64,000 bases of DNA from Varroa destructor (GCF_002443255.2 NW_019211457.1:46963690-47027689), one strand, 5' to 3'; shown: positions 1-13,800, numbered from the stretch's first letter. Numbers and translations: made by a program. Notes: generated from the sequence alone by a model not told the origin.

Positions 1-419
1 TGTCGACGAGCCTAAGTAGTTGTTGGTTGTCCGCTTCAGTTTGCTTCGTACACATTGGCGACGGATGGCGGACAGATAGAGTTCGACACAGAAAATCCCG
101 ACGAGTCGCAGCGGCTGCACCGGCAACAGCAGTACCTTCAAGACTACTTTTATCACGGTTATTACTGTTCCTGCTGCTGCAAAAATACCACTAGCGCCAC
201 CATCACGATTCTATCCAGCAAAAGGCATTATAGCATTGTCGTCATCGAGTAGGAAGCTTTGGAAGGAGAAAGCCGATGGCAGGTGTTTAGCCTAGACGGC
301 TGCTTGACATGCGACTGCTGGTAACAATAATAGATAACAAGTGCGGAAAGAAAGTTCTGACCGCCGGGTAGAGCAGTAAGCTGGGTCGCGACGTCGGAGA
401 AGAAGCGCAGCCGATACCG

Positions 420-1540
420 AGCTGTGCTAGTTTATGCCACTGCTGCTGTTTGGGTTGCTGCTGCTCTGATGGCAGTCGCGGCTTTCTGAGGGAGTGCGGG
501 CCGCCGACGTCGACGGCAGTGGCAGCAACGGTGAAGTGCCTCTCGCTACTACGCTACTTCAGTTGCTGTGGTTGCTTATGCTGCTACTACAGCAGCTGCT
601 GCTGAATTGGTGAGAGAATAAAAGAGCCAAACAAGCTAGTACTACCACAAATGTATATCTGCATACCAGTGACTGACTCTGTCGCACGTCCTCTTGGGCC
701 GTGTCGTCGCGGGAACCGCGAGTGACCGACAATGTTAGTGGCGGGGAGCCGAACGAGTCAAACCAGCTACAAACATAAACGACGATGTTATAGCGACTCG
801 CGCTCACAAGAGCCGGAAAGCAGCAGACGTCAACGACGACGATGGGACAGAGTGGACTGAGAAACGGATGGCTGGCTAGTCGGACGGCCGGGTAGACCAC
901 TAGTGAAAGAGCAAACGAATCAACAGATGAACGAACGAGACGACCGATAGCCGCTTTTGCGGCGTCGACTGAGCTTGCTGATGCGGTCGCCACCGTCGTC
1001 GTTGCTGCTGCTGCCTCTGTATCGAGCACCAGCAGCAGCAGTTCTGGACAACCAACACCAACAGCATTCGGCGACGACTACTGACTTCAAAACGAACGAT
1101 GTCAACAGATTTATATATAGCATAGATTGTTGGTTAGTTGGTTGATGGCAACGAAAACAGGGACGAATAAATGGATGGTAGACCAATGCCGCTCGGGTTG
1201 TGGATTTAATGGTATAATACATTACGACAACGGCTAGAGACGACAATAACGTCGATTGGTGAGAGGATAAAAAGTACTACTAAAGTGGAAGATGATGGCA
1301 GGATTGGGACAGCGTCGTCTATGACCTGATGGTAGTAGTCGTGCTGATGGCGGCGGCAGCAGCAACAACAACAGCAACATCAACGACAACAACAACAACA
1401 GCGGTGGTGGTGATGCTGATCATGATAATTGGCATGGTGGCAATATTGTGTTGGTTACTCGTGAAGTCATACGAAATGAAGCCACCGGTGGGTGATGTCG
1501 AAAGCAGCACCATTGGAAGCAAATAAAGCTGATAACCCTG
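420..1540. repeat. Trinucleotide-rich low-complexity zone (CAG/CAA/GTT and complements)
   Basis: Many short runs of CTG/CAG, CAA/TTG and GTC/GAC triplets occur, densest at 1005-1080 and 1330-1410. They generate spurious open frames on both strands made of poly-Ala, poly-Thr or poly-Val. The composition matches the CAA/CAG-rich coding exon of the gene downstream and may be a transcribed leader. Confidence 0.5.
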
Positions 1541-2082
1541 TGAGATGTGTTTGCGCTTTATACCACTACACAGTTAAGTCGCTGCCATAGAAGAAAAGTT
1601 GGGGTCAGCCCGGCGTATTCCTTCGTTCTGCGCGGGAGTGCTTCACATGTTGAGCGTGTAGAAGCAATTGTTTTATAGAAAATAGTCGTAGTGTATTCGC
1701 GGCGGTCGAGTAATCAATCCTTTCTTACCTGCGCGATACGATTAAGGCAAAAGGTGTATTGTTATTGCAACTAAGCCGAAATGGGTGGCTCAGGGAAGAT
1801 TTTTCCATGATGAAGTCCTCTCGAAGTTTTCATCGCTTATAGCGTTTTATCAACAACATACTGGTGCAAGATGTTGGTATATGGAACCTGGGGTATATAT
1901 GAGTAAACTGTATGCATAAATTAACTGGGGAGAACTTTACCACTTGATACTTTATTTTTAAATTACTTCATTACGGCAATTACGTAATAAAGCGAATTAG
2001 TTGACTGACGAAGATCTATCTAAATCTAACGTCCAAGACGTATTGATATAAATTAGAGAACACATAAAAAAGACAGCTATAG

Positions 2083-2140
2083 CCAGTAAATGTTTCAGAT
2101 ACATCTGTATCGGGAACATTTACTGGAAATGTTCCCGATA
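2083..2140. repeat. Three-part nested inverted repeat with alternative hairpins
   Basis: Segment A (2083-2094, ccagtaaatgtt) is the reverse complement of 2115-2126 (aacatttactgg). The segment 2108-2121 (tatcgggaacattt) is in turn a perfect 14-bp inverted repeat of 2127-2140, with a 5-nt loop at 2122-2126. The middle arm can therefore pair with either neighbour. It lies in the probable leader intron of the UpSET-type gene. It may be a small foldback or transposon remnant; function is unknown. Confidence 0.6.
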
Positions 2141-4658
2141 TTTTATTTTGTTTATCATTTTTTTGTGACTTTTTTGTCTGTAAAATTATCAAATTGTGTC
2201 ATGAAATCGAGCCGAGATACGTAACTATAGAGAATTGTCTGTAATAATTCTTTCTGACGAAATGAAAAACGAAAGTCACGTTATCGTATCCGTTTGTTTT
2301 ATTATCGATCTAAATATTGTCATCTTAATTATTCCATGCGGGTAGCTATTCTTGCTTGTGACACTCGGACTATGTCGCCCACGTTACATGCATGACGTGA
2401 ACGACACAGCCTACAAGACGTGTCTCCTGCGTACCATTATTATTACCACTACTAGTAGCGTGGAGGACTGTATTCGAAAAGGAACGAGTCTTTATGGAGC
2501 TCAACGGCGGTATCCAAGCCCGCGCGGCTTCGCATTGCATCACTTTTGGAGCTATCCGCGCTGATCAATGCATATTATGTTTTGTGGTGGTGATGGCAAC
2601 TGAATGTGTCGTGAGTTTCACCATAGCTTAAGAATACACAAACAAAACGTATAGATATGCAGACTACTGGCATACGTGTACGATCGGTTAACCAATATTG
2701 CCGAAATATATCACTTTCCTACTAACTTAAATAATAATTGTGTCACGTTGTACCGTCTGCTGGTTGTTCGTTGATTTAGAATGTGCAACAGTGATCATTC
2801 AGTTCGCAAAGCATTTTGTTGGATTCGATGGATATTTCTCAAAACAGAGCGGCTATGGAAAACAGGGTGGGGGTAACTCGCGGCAGTGTTGGATTTGCTG
2901 GGCTCTTCTTAACAATATCTGCCGATGTTCATGTCGTTTCTGCGGCTGTTATTGTTGCTGACGATTCTACCGGGGCCGCAAGGGCGACGGCACTGTCCGT
3001 CTGTTTGACCGGGTATCAGTGTACGTTGCTCTAGATTGTTTGGAAATCGGAATAACAGTTGTCTATCGGTAGGAATAGATAAAAAAAAAAAAAAAAACAG
3101 GCTTGCATAGTCATTCATAAGGACCACCATAGTATACTTTGTGGTTGTTTGATTTCAGCGGCAATAAGGCCGTCGTCTTCGTCTATATCCGTCCTATGGC
3201 AAAGTTCCTGCAGCTGTAGGCTGTATAAGCAGGATGTTGAGCGCGGGCAACAGACCCAATTAAATGCGAACTGCTGATCCAAAATGAAAGTTACTGCTAC
3301 TGAAATGACGTGTTTGGGTGCAATGTATCGTTATCACAACTGCAGGTTGTCCTGCATCACCGTGCCGTGTGGTACGACTGATATATTACAAAGGTCAACT
3401 GTTCTCGCTTTGTCGTTAGCCCTAACAACAACAATAATAGGGTTGTTTGCGGTTAAAGCGGGCCAAACTGTAACGAAAGTTCGTTCGCTGTACGCTGCAT
3501 TGATCTGTGCGGCATAAGAAGATATGGTACAGTCTCTATAATCAACCTGTCGGTAATGGTATTGGCGTTGCGATCGGATAGTTTTGCCAAAAAAGATGAA
3601 ACCAACAAACTGAGAAAGCAAAAACCTCGGAGGGAAAACATGTTCTTAAATGCTTACGGGTTGGCTTGTGGATGAGAGGCGCAGAAGAAATTTCAGCTTT
3701 TTTTCTGTTCGTTTGGCCAGTGCCGCTTTGTTCCAGTTCACATGTCGGGGTTCTTCCCGGCTTTTGCATTGAGCCAACGATTGCATAGGAACAAGCTTTC
3801 TACCAAACACTAAACTGTGAATGAATAAATCAAAAAGATGTTTCTAGAAATTATAATGACCGATTCTACCTAGTAATTGACCACCAGGTCTGTTGAAATC
3901 AATGCAATTGTCGCAGTTGATCCGACGACGCTTTCCAAGGAAAATTCAATTACCGCTCTTACCTGTTCGACTCTTTCATGTACAGGCAACTTATTTATTT
4001 CAGAAGCAAATTTCCTTTGAACACTACATTGGTAATCTAAAAAAAAATCAAAAAATGAGATAACTGAGCAGAAATCAATCTGAAATGTCACGTCGAAAAG
4101 GTGACGTATTTGAGCGATATAGAAGAGTACTGTTCGACTGACACTTGAGCACGTCTATAACAGCTGACGGTTTTCTGCATCTGTCGGGTCCTACAGAGAA
4201 AAGGATCTATCAGCAGTGCAGGCATTATCCGGTCACATGGCCTTCGTGTTAGCCTACTCAATAACGGTACTATCCTTCGTTTACCTAGTTAACGAAATAT
4301 TGGCAGCTACTGACGTCGAACTTTGACGGAATTCGTAGGACACTATGCTTTTCAATAGTAAATGAATATCCAAATATGATAATAGCTAGGCCGAAGTAAT
4401 AATTTCGACGCGAGTAAAAAATTTTCGAGTAATAAATACGACTGTTGCACAGTCTGTATTTTAAGAACTCAGGCGTAGTCTCACAGGTCCCAGTTTCAGG
4501 AAGGGTGATCACTATTCTGTTAATGATTCCTCTACAATCTACTAATTGAATATGATTGTGTTTATGCATACGTATTAAGCCATTCTTTTCTTTCTCAGAC
4601 TTTTTTCTAATTGCGATGTTCTCTTTTTTTTTTTATTCTACAGGAACTGTAACTTAAG

Positions 4659-4877
4659 ATGTATCTTTCCCGATGCTGTGCGTCTGTTGATCAAGAGCAG
4701 CACGTCGCGGTTGTGACTAGCAGCTCGGAGCCCAGCTCAACATTGTCAGTTGATCGGTTAATACGAACGACAGAAAGGACCCAACAGGGCGCGGTGGGAA
4801 GCGGGGAACAGCAAGACAACGGCGGCCTGCCGCAGGGAACCGGTCAGCAGCCCGAGGTGGCCAAAGCGGAGCTATGA
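4659..4877 (+). CDS. Upstream ORF (72 codons) overlapping the main start codon
   Basis: This open frame starts at the first ATG after the poly-T/CAG acceptor at 4643 and ends with TGA, whose last bases overlap the next ATG in an ATGA arrangement (4874-4877). No domain is recognisable; the composition (Ser, Gln, Gly, Thr) resembles the low-complexity N-terminus of the downstream protein. It could be a translated uORF that controls the main frame by termination-reinitiation. It could instead be the true N-terminus if the assembly has an indel, or non-coding leader. It is in a different frame from the long ORF. Confidence 0.35.
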   Translation: MYLSRCCASVDQEQHVAVVTSSSEPSSTLSVDRLIRTTERTQQGAVGSGEQQDNGGLPQGTGQQPEVAKAEL

Positions 4878-7800
4878 CAAGTTTAGGCAACCCGCTTCAC
4901 CCGGGGGTTGCTGTTGCTACGTCGACAACATCAGCTCTTCCCACGCCGCCGTTGCTTCCCCATGAAGAACATGAGGAGCTGCGGCGAATCCGGCGTGAGG
5001 GGGTCACCGTTTCCCGCCGTGCTACGGTACGGCCACCAATAGCCGGGGGGTCCTTAGGACAAGTTCACTATCAACAGCAACATCAGCAGCAGCAACAGCA
5101 GCAACTTCATCACCAACAACAGCAGCACCATGGGCCCACGGTAACAGGCGCTGGCGGCGGTGGCCGGGAACCGCCAGGTGTCCATTTAAGTGGTGGACAT
5201 CATCAACGGGCAGGTGGAGCAACAGCAGCAGTTGTACATGGACTTGGGGGTCGCGTAATCGGTTTAGGAGGCGGGGCAGGTTTAGGTGTTGGGGTTGTTG
5301 TTGGTGCGGCAACAGCTTCGGTTACTGGGACAGCTGTCGGTGTTGGTGGATTTGACGATGATGCTGGTCATCATAGCGATGACACCGAGGAGACACTGTC
5401 GAGTTCATCGAAGGAGCCTTTGCCAGATTCCGATGGCGAGACAGAGCTTGAAAACCCACGACGAGCGCTAAACACAGCGGAGCTGCATCCCGCTCAGCGC
5501 ACCACACAGCTAACATCTGCCTCTCTTCAACAGCATCAACAGCAGCACCAAGCCCATCATCACCACCAACACGCGACGACAACATTGTCGGCTTCGTCAA
5601 CGAGTAATAACAGTAACAGTACTACAACTACAACGGGACTGCTTCAACAGCAGCAGCAGCAGCAACGTCACCATGTGACGCCGACGCAGCACCGACAAGG
5701 TCCTTCGTTCCGACCATCTCCCTTGCATCACCTTAACAACAATTCGCATAACACACAACAACAACAGCAGCAGCAACACCATCATCACCCTCATCACCCT
5801 CATCACCCTGTACAGCAGCAACATCAAGGTGTAACAACACATGTAGTTTCGGCAGCGGCGACAAATCATCTCCACACGACCACGGCGTCGACGTTATCGG
5901 GAGCGTCCACCGTCTCAGCAGCAGCGACAGCCGGCTTAACCGCTGGACCACATCAGCACAGCTCGCACTATCCAAATCACCATCCCCATGGCGCCGGAAT
6001 CGGCAGTGTCAGTGTCAGCACCGTGGGCGACCATCATCGTCAGCAACAACATACGATAGGAGGCCATCACCATGGGGTTGCTGTCCCCCATCCACAGACG
6101 CATCAGGCTCAAACACAGCAGCAGCAACAACCGCAGCAGCAGCAATTGCCGAAGCAAAAGCAGAAGCAGCCACCGGGCCAGGGTCAGGCGGCGCGACGTG
6201 CGCGAGCTCCAGGCGTAACGAAAACGGTGACGTTTGCGGCCCCCACGGACGACGAGGAGGCGGCTGCTGCGCTTCTGCTCTATTGCCATAACACAATGCA
6301 ACATCAGAGTCAGGCGCATCAGGCGGCCGCTGCAGCTGCCGCTGCGGCGCAACAACAAACAGCGACAGTAACAACGACGACAGGTGGTCATCCAGCAAGC
6401 GGAAATGTAGCAAGTGCTGGTGGAAATGCGGGAAGCGCTTCGCTTCCAGGCGCGTACTCGCTGAACCACCATAAATCTAAAGCGACAGCGGTTCATTCCG
6501 CAGCCGCTGTCAATACACCTGCCCCGTCTGCTGGTAGCGCAGGGAATCTAAGCGGTCTGGCACTTCTAGCTGGTGCTGCAAACCAACCGACAAGTAAACG
6601 CGGCGGGGCAGCTTCACTAGAAGGATTTTACAATTATGGGACGACGAATCACCACCAGCCGGCCCCGACGCCTACACCGCGCAAAGCTCATATAGGTTTG
6701 CCCTATCAGGACCATAACTATGGCGCGCCTCCACCGCCTACGCCTCCAGCTTCGCCGCCCCCTCCCTTCTCGCCACGGGTGGCATTCGAGGATGAGCGCG
6801 CTTTGTCATCGCTTGCGTCACTGCAGCGTCATTCGCATTCAGGTGGAACCGGTTTTTCGCATCAGGCCCAGACATCAGTCGCGTCCGGAGCAACTGGCCA
6901 AAGTCACCATCATGGGCATTTGCATCATGGACAAGGCACAAATGCGCATAGCCATAGCCATACTGTACAGGTCCATTCCACAACTGCTGGGTCACATCAT
7001 ACAGGCGGGCTGGGGGGTCGGGGAGCCCGAGCTTCTACGCTTTCCCCACAACAGTCGCATTTGTCTTCGGCGAGTTCAAATACGACGACAGCGGCAACCG
7101 CCTCTCTAAATCATAGCGTTGTTCACCATCCCCACCATCAACAGCATGTCACTACACCACGGGAACAGCACGGCTCGACGAAGAGTTCTTCGATAAGCGC
7201 AAGCAGTGCAGCATCAGTGGTTGCAACGATTAGTGCGGTAGCCTCCGCCCGCGACATTACCACCTCAGGAGGGAGCCTCAATAATAATATCGGCAATAAT
7301 AGCAGCAGTAACAACCACAACAACAGTATAGGTAGCCATGCTGGGGGTGTTCGGACGTCGTCGACGGTGACGATACCCCAGAAACGTGAGTCTGCCGCCA
7401 GTGTTATCTCAGGGGCACACAGCGATGTGACGGCAAAAAGTGCCAGTACGGCTGGAGGCGGCGGGATGGGTCCAACAGTGAGAGAACAAAAGGGCCTGCT
7501 TAGGCAACAGAAAAAGCGGCGGAAAAAAGAGCTGGACTTGTCGGCTCAAAAAGAAGCTACTACGCAGGTACTCCATGAGTCGGCGAAAGTTGGGGGACGG
7601 CAAAGTCGGGAGGGTCGAACAATCGCGTCCGCAAGTGGAATCGACGCAACAGAAGTGGGTGCAAGGCATCCAGCGACACACAGTGGACATGAGAACACGC
7701 GTCACGCAACGACGAAAGCTCATTCCGAACCGAACAGAAAAGACAGGCAAGACTGGGCTGAAGGTGAAGAAAGCATCACGAGATGCGTTTGGTAAGTATA

Positions 7801-10800
7801 CGCAATTATACAAAACGTTCTGCTAATCGAGTACCTATAATACTTCTAGAATCACTGTTATTATAACTTTATTATAGTTACACATTTGTAGAATGGGTCC
7901 AATACATATGGGTCGTCGTTTCTTTAAATTGTATATGTTTTTATATGTATTCTTTAACATAAGTTATATGTATGTGTGTATGTATTAAGGTTTATTAATT
8001 TCACCTTTTATTCTATATGTTTACAGCGGGTTTAATCATGATGACGAATATATGATCTGCTGCGATGGTTGTGGAGTTTGGCAGCATGTCGAGTGTATGG
8101 GTCTTGACAAAAACCACATACCTGACACATATTACTGTGAGTTATGTGTACCCCGGAAAGTGGATCGGAACCGTGCGAAAACATTACAGATTCGCAAAAA
8201 GGACAAACTGTCTCCGCTGCGGGGCGGTGATGGGTGTGATACAGCAGATGTTTCAGGAATGTCTCCCAGAGTTTCACCTGGAACAACTTCCTCAGGACAG
8301 ACTGAAGACCATAAGTAAGTGAAACGCTAAACTAATGCTGAAAGGCTAGAACAACTTTGCCGGGCTATCTAAAATATTGTGACATACCTGCTTTAATTGT
8401 ATATTTATGAATTTCTGACTAATTGTTATTTTCTGTCTGTTGGTATTTAAACGCGTGCAGTACGAATGGTTTCCTCGATGTTGGCATGTCGGAACTCAAC
8501 AACCTGCCTAATGGCCTAGCTAAAAAACATTTCAATCGGCGGTTCCTAAAAACGAAACAACAACAACTTCTCAAAGGTCTTCGTGGTCGTGGAGCTGGGA
8601 ACCTTAAAGGAAAGATGAAGGAAATGAAAGAAAAGTGTCCGCGGAACTTGAAGTCGCCATTGTCATCGCCTCATGTGTCACCCAGCTCGACAGCCACAAG
8701 TCCCGGCAAAACGTCAAAAGGGGGCAAGTCGCAAAATCGTGCAGGTCTCAAGAATGGCAAAATTACTGCTCAGAGGAAGCTGCTTGCTCAGGGAGCTTTG
8801 GCGAAGCTGCGCAGTGGCGGAGCTGGTGGAACGGACAAAGGGGGCCCACAAAGCGGCAAGGGCTTCCATCACAACCTGCCGCTTGTTGACGACGATGACG
8901 ACGATGAAGAGGATGATGTAGATAACGTAGGCGATAGCGAAGTTGGTCACCCGATGGTCGGTGCCCATAGACGAAAGGGGCAACACCATGACGATTATTA
9001 CGAGGAAACGCTAATCAATCAGTACACCCCCGAAGTACAGATCCTGACACTACGAGGCAACTCGGCAGCCCAAGAAACGCTTCTTAGGAGAATACTAGCC
9101 ATGTCCTCGGCTAAACCCTACCGGTACGTAATAATGTATTGAACTAGCAGTTGACTAATTTGGAATTCTAAGAGTTCAATATCGGTTGACTCATTTATGT
9201 AGAGGTTAAAATTTCGTCTACTTTCTTCGAGTAAATGAGAAGTCTCTTGGGTCTATTATAGGTGATCCAAGTACAATTCACCTCTTTTTAACAGTCTTTA
9301 ACACCGTTCGGGCCTCATATTCCTTTCTTTATTGGGCAGGTTATGCGACCTGGGGGAGTCGAAGGGGTTGGTGTGTATTGAAGAGCTAGAGCCAGGTTAC
9401 CCAGTGGCGGAGGTTCGTGGCCGTTTTATGATCATGGACCAGTTCAATGGTAACAAACGGCGCGCCCAGCCACACGTGTTGTTTTATTCGCCAACGGGCC
9501 GTCCCCTGTCGCAGCAGAAGCCGGGCGGCGGCCGAGAGGGGGCGGCATCGTCCGATGATGACGCAGATGACGATGACGACGACGACGATGAGGAAACGCT
9601 TTGTGTTGACGCGCGTCGATGCGGGAGCGAGGCGCGAGCCGTGCGTCGATCATGCCGACCGACAGCGGAACTAAGACACGTACTGCAGAACGGTTTGTTG
9701 CAGCTGTGGCTCGTGGCGGGGCCCCGCGGACTCGTGAGGGACCAGGAGGTATCGATCGCGTTCGAGTTGCCGCCTGCGCCGGGGGTTGAGTGTGCCTGTG
9801 GCCGGGCAGCACCTGTATGCCCCTACGGTACGTCCGTAGCAAGCCCATCGACGCTTTCATCTAACACAACCAATAGTGCAACTACGGTTAGTGTGACCAC
9901 TTCATCAGGGAAACTGAGTCGACCGGCAAAGCAACAGCAGTTGCACCAGCAACAGCATCACGCGACGACAACGGCGGCAACAACAACAGCAGCAACGGCG
10001 GCGACAATTGCAGCGGCGACAACAATAACCCCGCCATCACAGCGGCAGCTTCCGCAGCAGCACGTTAACCCGCAGGTTGGCCAGCATGGCCAGCAGCATG
10101 GTGGTCCGACCGCTCAACCAACAGCTCCCAGTCGTCCTAAAAAGCTTGCTCTGTAAGTATAGATTTTTGAGGAGTACGAACGGTTAAAGTGAAGAGCCAC
10201 GTTCGATCGATTAGTAGTGTTGTAGTAAAGTTTGGAAAGGTGTTATACAGCTATATGCATATTAATATGTAGAATGAGTTACTATCATATTATATATCAC
10301 AGAAACGTTGATTTAGGCAATTTTTTTCCCAGTATTTCAATACTCTGATGAAATGCGTTGCAATGTTTATTACTTTTATTATTTTTTTTGTTTCAGTCTG
10401 GAACGTAAGCCGTCAGTGAATCTGCGAACCGCTTCGCCCCCTCCGCTTACCAATTCTCCGATCACTCCAATCATTCATAGTAAAGGATACCCTACTTTAT
10501 CGGCTGGACAGTTGGCCCACCAAGGCCAGGCCCAGTCATGTGTAACACCGGTTCCACAGTCTCCTGTCAAAATTAAGGAGCAGAAAGATTTAAAAGAACA
10601 TTTAAAAGAGCTGAAGAAAGAATCGAATGAGTTAACGACGTCGAGTCCTGTTGCATCACAAACAAGCACCCCTGTATTGCAGGCGACAGTAGGCAGCAGT
10701 GTAACTGTCAGCGTGAAAAAGGAGCCTGGCATAGACGAGACCGATGACATGATCGAGGTAGATGAAACAGCAACCAGCATTTCTACTGTGGTCGTGCGAC

Positions 10801-13800
10801 CAGTATCGCCCGCAAAGGCGGTCGCGGTTCGGCGAAGGCGAACTTCGTCGTTGGCAGCCGAAGTCGCCGTCAAACAGGAAGTTGGCGAAGACCTTGATGT
10901 CCAGACGGAAAAAGCGGACGCTGTGGCGGCTTCAAGCCACGATGGCGTCCACTCGATTACGGTTCACAGTGAAGAAAAGGAGAGGGATCATGGATCTGGG
11001 CGAAAGATGACGCGCGAAGAGCGCAAGCTCGACGCCATCATGCGCGCATTTGAAAAAATGGAACAAAAGCAAAAACGGAAACAGCAAGATCATAAACATG
11101 TGCCCGGTAAGGACAAGGATGACAGACGTAGGTCAAGCGGTAGTGGACGTACAGCGGGAGCCAGTGTGGGAGCTAATGAAAGTTCTTCGGACAAACGACC
11201 TCCGTCCACCGGTGGAGACGCTGCAGCTTGCCCAGCTCCTGGGCAGAGCAGTTCCAAGAAGGGCCGTCGCAAAAGTTCGTCTGGTACGCCGATGAAACGT
11301 GGCCGAGCGAGAACTACTAGTGGCTGCTCAGACACGAATAATTCGCTGAACGCTAAGGACAGCAACGCTTCGAACGATTGCTTTGCTCAGCCAGCAAAAT
11401 CGAAGCGCCTGCTCATGCAGGGCTGGCTGCAGGAGAAGCATAACGGAGCAGAGCTGTCCTCTCCGGGGGGCGAGTCACCTTCGACTGGGGCAAGCACCCC
11501 TAACCAGGAGGGATACAACAAAGGCGATGAGTCGGTGTGCTTCGTGCGGGAAAGCCACAGCGTCGCAAACGCGATGGCCCATCTACGGAGGAGCAGTTCA
11601 TTGTCGACAACGGTCACTGGCCAGGTGAGTCCGGGAGGTGGGCCTATCGGGCCATCCGTTGGAGTTAACAGCAATTGTGGTGCAGGATCCGCTAAGAAAC
11701 GTTGGCTAAGACAAGCTATGTGTGACGACGGAGATAGCACCCCTGAAGCTCCGAACTCCCCATCCAACATTGGTCAACTTCCAAGCCAGCTGCCGACGGC
11801 GTCCCCAACGACAGATGCACCAGGATTGCTGGAGGAGGACAACCATCACGAAAGTGGCCATGCTAGCGGTCCCGATTACGTGACTCCGCTCAAGAAGCGC
11901 CGTTTAATGCGTGAGTCTGTGGACAGCGCTAGTCCCATTCACGACTCCCCCCATCGGAGCCCACATGAGTCCATTAACGATGAACATGACGAGGAAGAGA
12001 AAGAAGAACCGAAACGATTGGATGAAGAGACATCAAACGTCGACGTGGTTCAGATCGGCACGCAAAATGAGCCATTGGTTAAGCGACCAACCGTCGTCAG
12101 CACTGCCAGCGAAGAAACTCAGGACGCACCGGAAGTAAGCACAAGCAAGGAGGAACATGAAAAAGAAGGCAATCATAAAGAATCTACTCTCACAGAGTGT
12201 CCTGTGTCGATTATAAAAGACGGCAAAAGTATTGATGAGAAGGATGACGTTGATGACGAGAAAGACGATGAGCTGGTTGTAGATCTTGGTGATGAAATAG
12301 CCCCCAAGTCGTCAGAGCTGAATGAGGTGTTCTGCAAATTGGGCATTTTTGAACCACCAAAGGCCGACACCGCAACCGACATAAACATACTCAAAAAGAA
12401 ACCGTCCGAAGAGTCCACTGATTTAGGCGTACAAGCAAAGAGTTGGCCAAACGACCCCAGTGACAATTTAGATGAAGAAAGTGAAACCAGCAAGCAGCGG
12501 CAGACAGCGGCGAAAGATAAATATCTGAAAAGGGAGAAAGAGGTTAAGTTCGCTAACGAACCCGAAGTGAAGGAGTCTAGCGTGAAGGAAAAGGAGCATA
12601 AGATGTCAAAAGAAAAGGACACCAATGCTAAGGATTCAAGGGATAAAATTAATAAAGATTCAAAGACCTGCCAGGTACTTTTGCCTAAGGAGCCAAAATC
12701 ACCGAAGGATCTGCCAAAGGAAAAGGATGTAAGGGAGAACAAAAAGTCGGTCAGAGAGACGAATAAACCACTTAACAAGTCGGATAGAGAATCCAAGTCG
12801 ATCAGAGAAAAGGAGCAAAAATCTCCGAAAGAAAAAGAGAGTAGATCACCGAAGCCGAAGGAAACGTCGTCCTCAAAGAAAGACTTGAAAAGGACCACCG
12901 AAAGAGAAACAGTAGTGACGGCCGTGGCCACGGTAGCCCCCGAAACTGCTGATCCATTTTCGCGCGCTTTAGTCAAAGAGGATTGTCGACCGAAGGATAA
13001 AAACGTAAAGGACAAAAAGGAGAAGCACCGCAAGGAGCGCAAAGACGAGAAGCGTGGTAGCCGGGATTCAAAGGAAAGGAGCTCGGTGGACGAACCTGTT
13101 GAGGAGCCCAAGTCAGCGTCGAGCACAGACGGCATGGCCCAAGAATCGCAAGCCAGCTCACCGACCTTGTCGAAAACCAGCGAGACCGAGGGCGAACTTC
13201 ACGAGACAACTGACAACAGTAATCTCTCTTCCCAACAACAGCAAGAGCATGTTTCTATTCTACCGGCGATCACAGAGGCGCGCGTGGTCGAGGCGCAAGT
13301 GAACAGTGCCAGCACTGAAAGCACTTCGGAAGACAAAGGGGAGCGGCCCGTTGAGGAGACGGAAGTGGAGCCCCCAAAGGCAACAACAACCGCAAGTGAT
13401 TCGTCATGGGAGCAGCCTGCCCAAATATCCGGTAAGCTTTTACCACTAATTTTTTTCGGAGTTCTTGGTTTTGAAAGAGTACTCGAGAATATATACGGTC
13501 GTGCCAAAAAAGCTTAAGTGCGTCTATATGTATATTTCATTTGAAGTATTATCGTAAATCAGCCGCTAATGTCAATTATTTTTACACTTGGTAATACAGA
13601 GGCGTCCGGAGGCGACGAGGCAACGGACTGCGATGGAGAGGAAAGTGTGGCGATGGATGGGGCGACTACGCCCACCCTGGACGAGATGGAAAACGATGAT
13701 ATGTCGGCAACGGCTGACGAGGGGCACTCTGATGGACGTCTCCCTGATGCACCGGTTCGCCTTCCACCTTCCGAGGCTCTGAAAGCACCGTCGTCTGTGA

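Larger units (their letters stand above)
1..4643. other. 5' flank / probable leader region of the UpSET-type gene; no protein gene supported
   Basis: About 0-1.55 kb is GC-moderate and rich in CAG/CAA/GTT-type trinucleotides, as expected of a leader exon or promoter region of a large regulatory gene, but I cannot place a transcription start or a 5' splice donor with confidence. From about 1.55 to 4.64 kb the sequence is AT-rich and intron-like. It ends in a poly-T tract and CAG acceptor at 4641-4643, just before the first ATG of the gene, which suggests that an upstream non-coding exon is spliced here. The open frames at 55-252, 559-1029 and 2740-3034 lack recognisable domains, and some lack an ATG. 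Confidence 0.4.

Noticed and set aside
5022..7813. Numerous long antisense and shifted frames across exon 1 of the UpSET-type gene
   Set aside because: They are shadows of CAG/CAA/GCN-rich coding sequence, consisting of poly-Leu, poly-Val or poly-Cys runs without domains.
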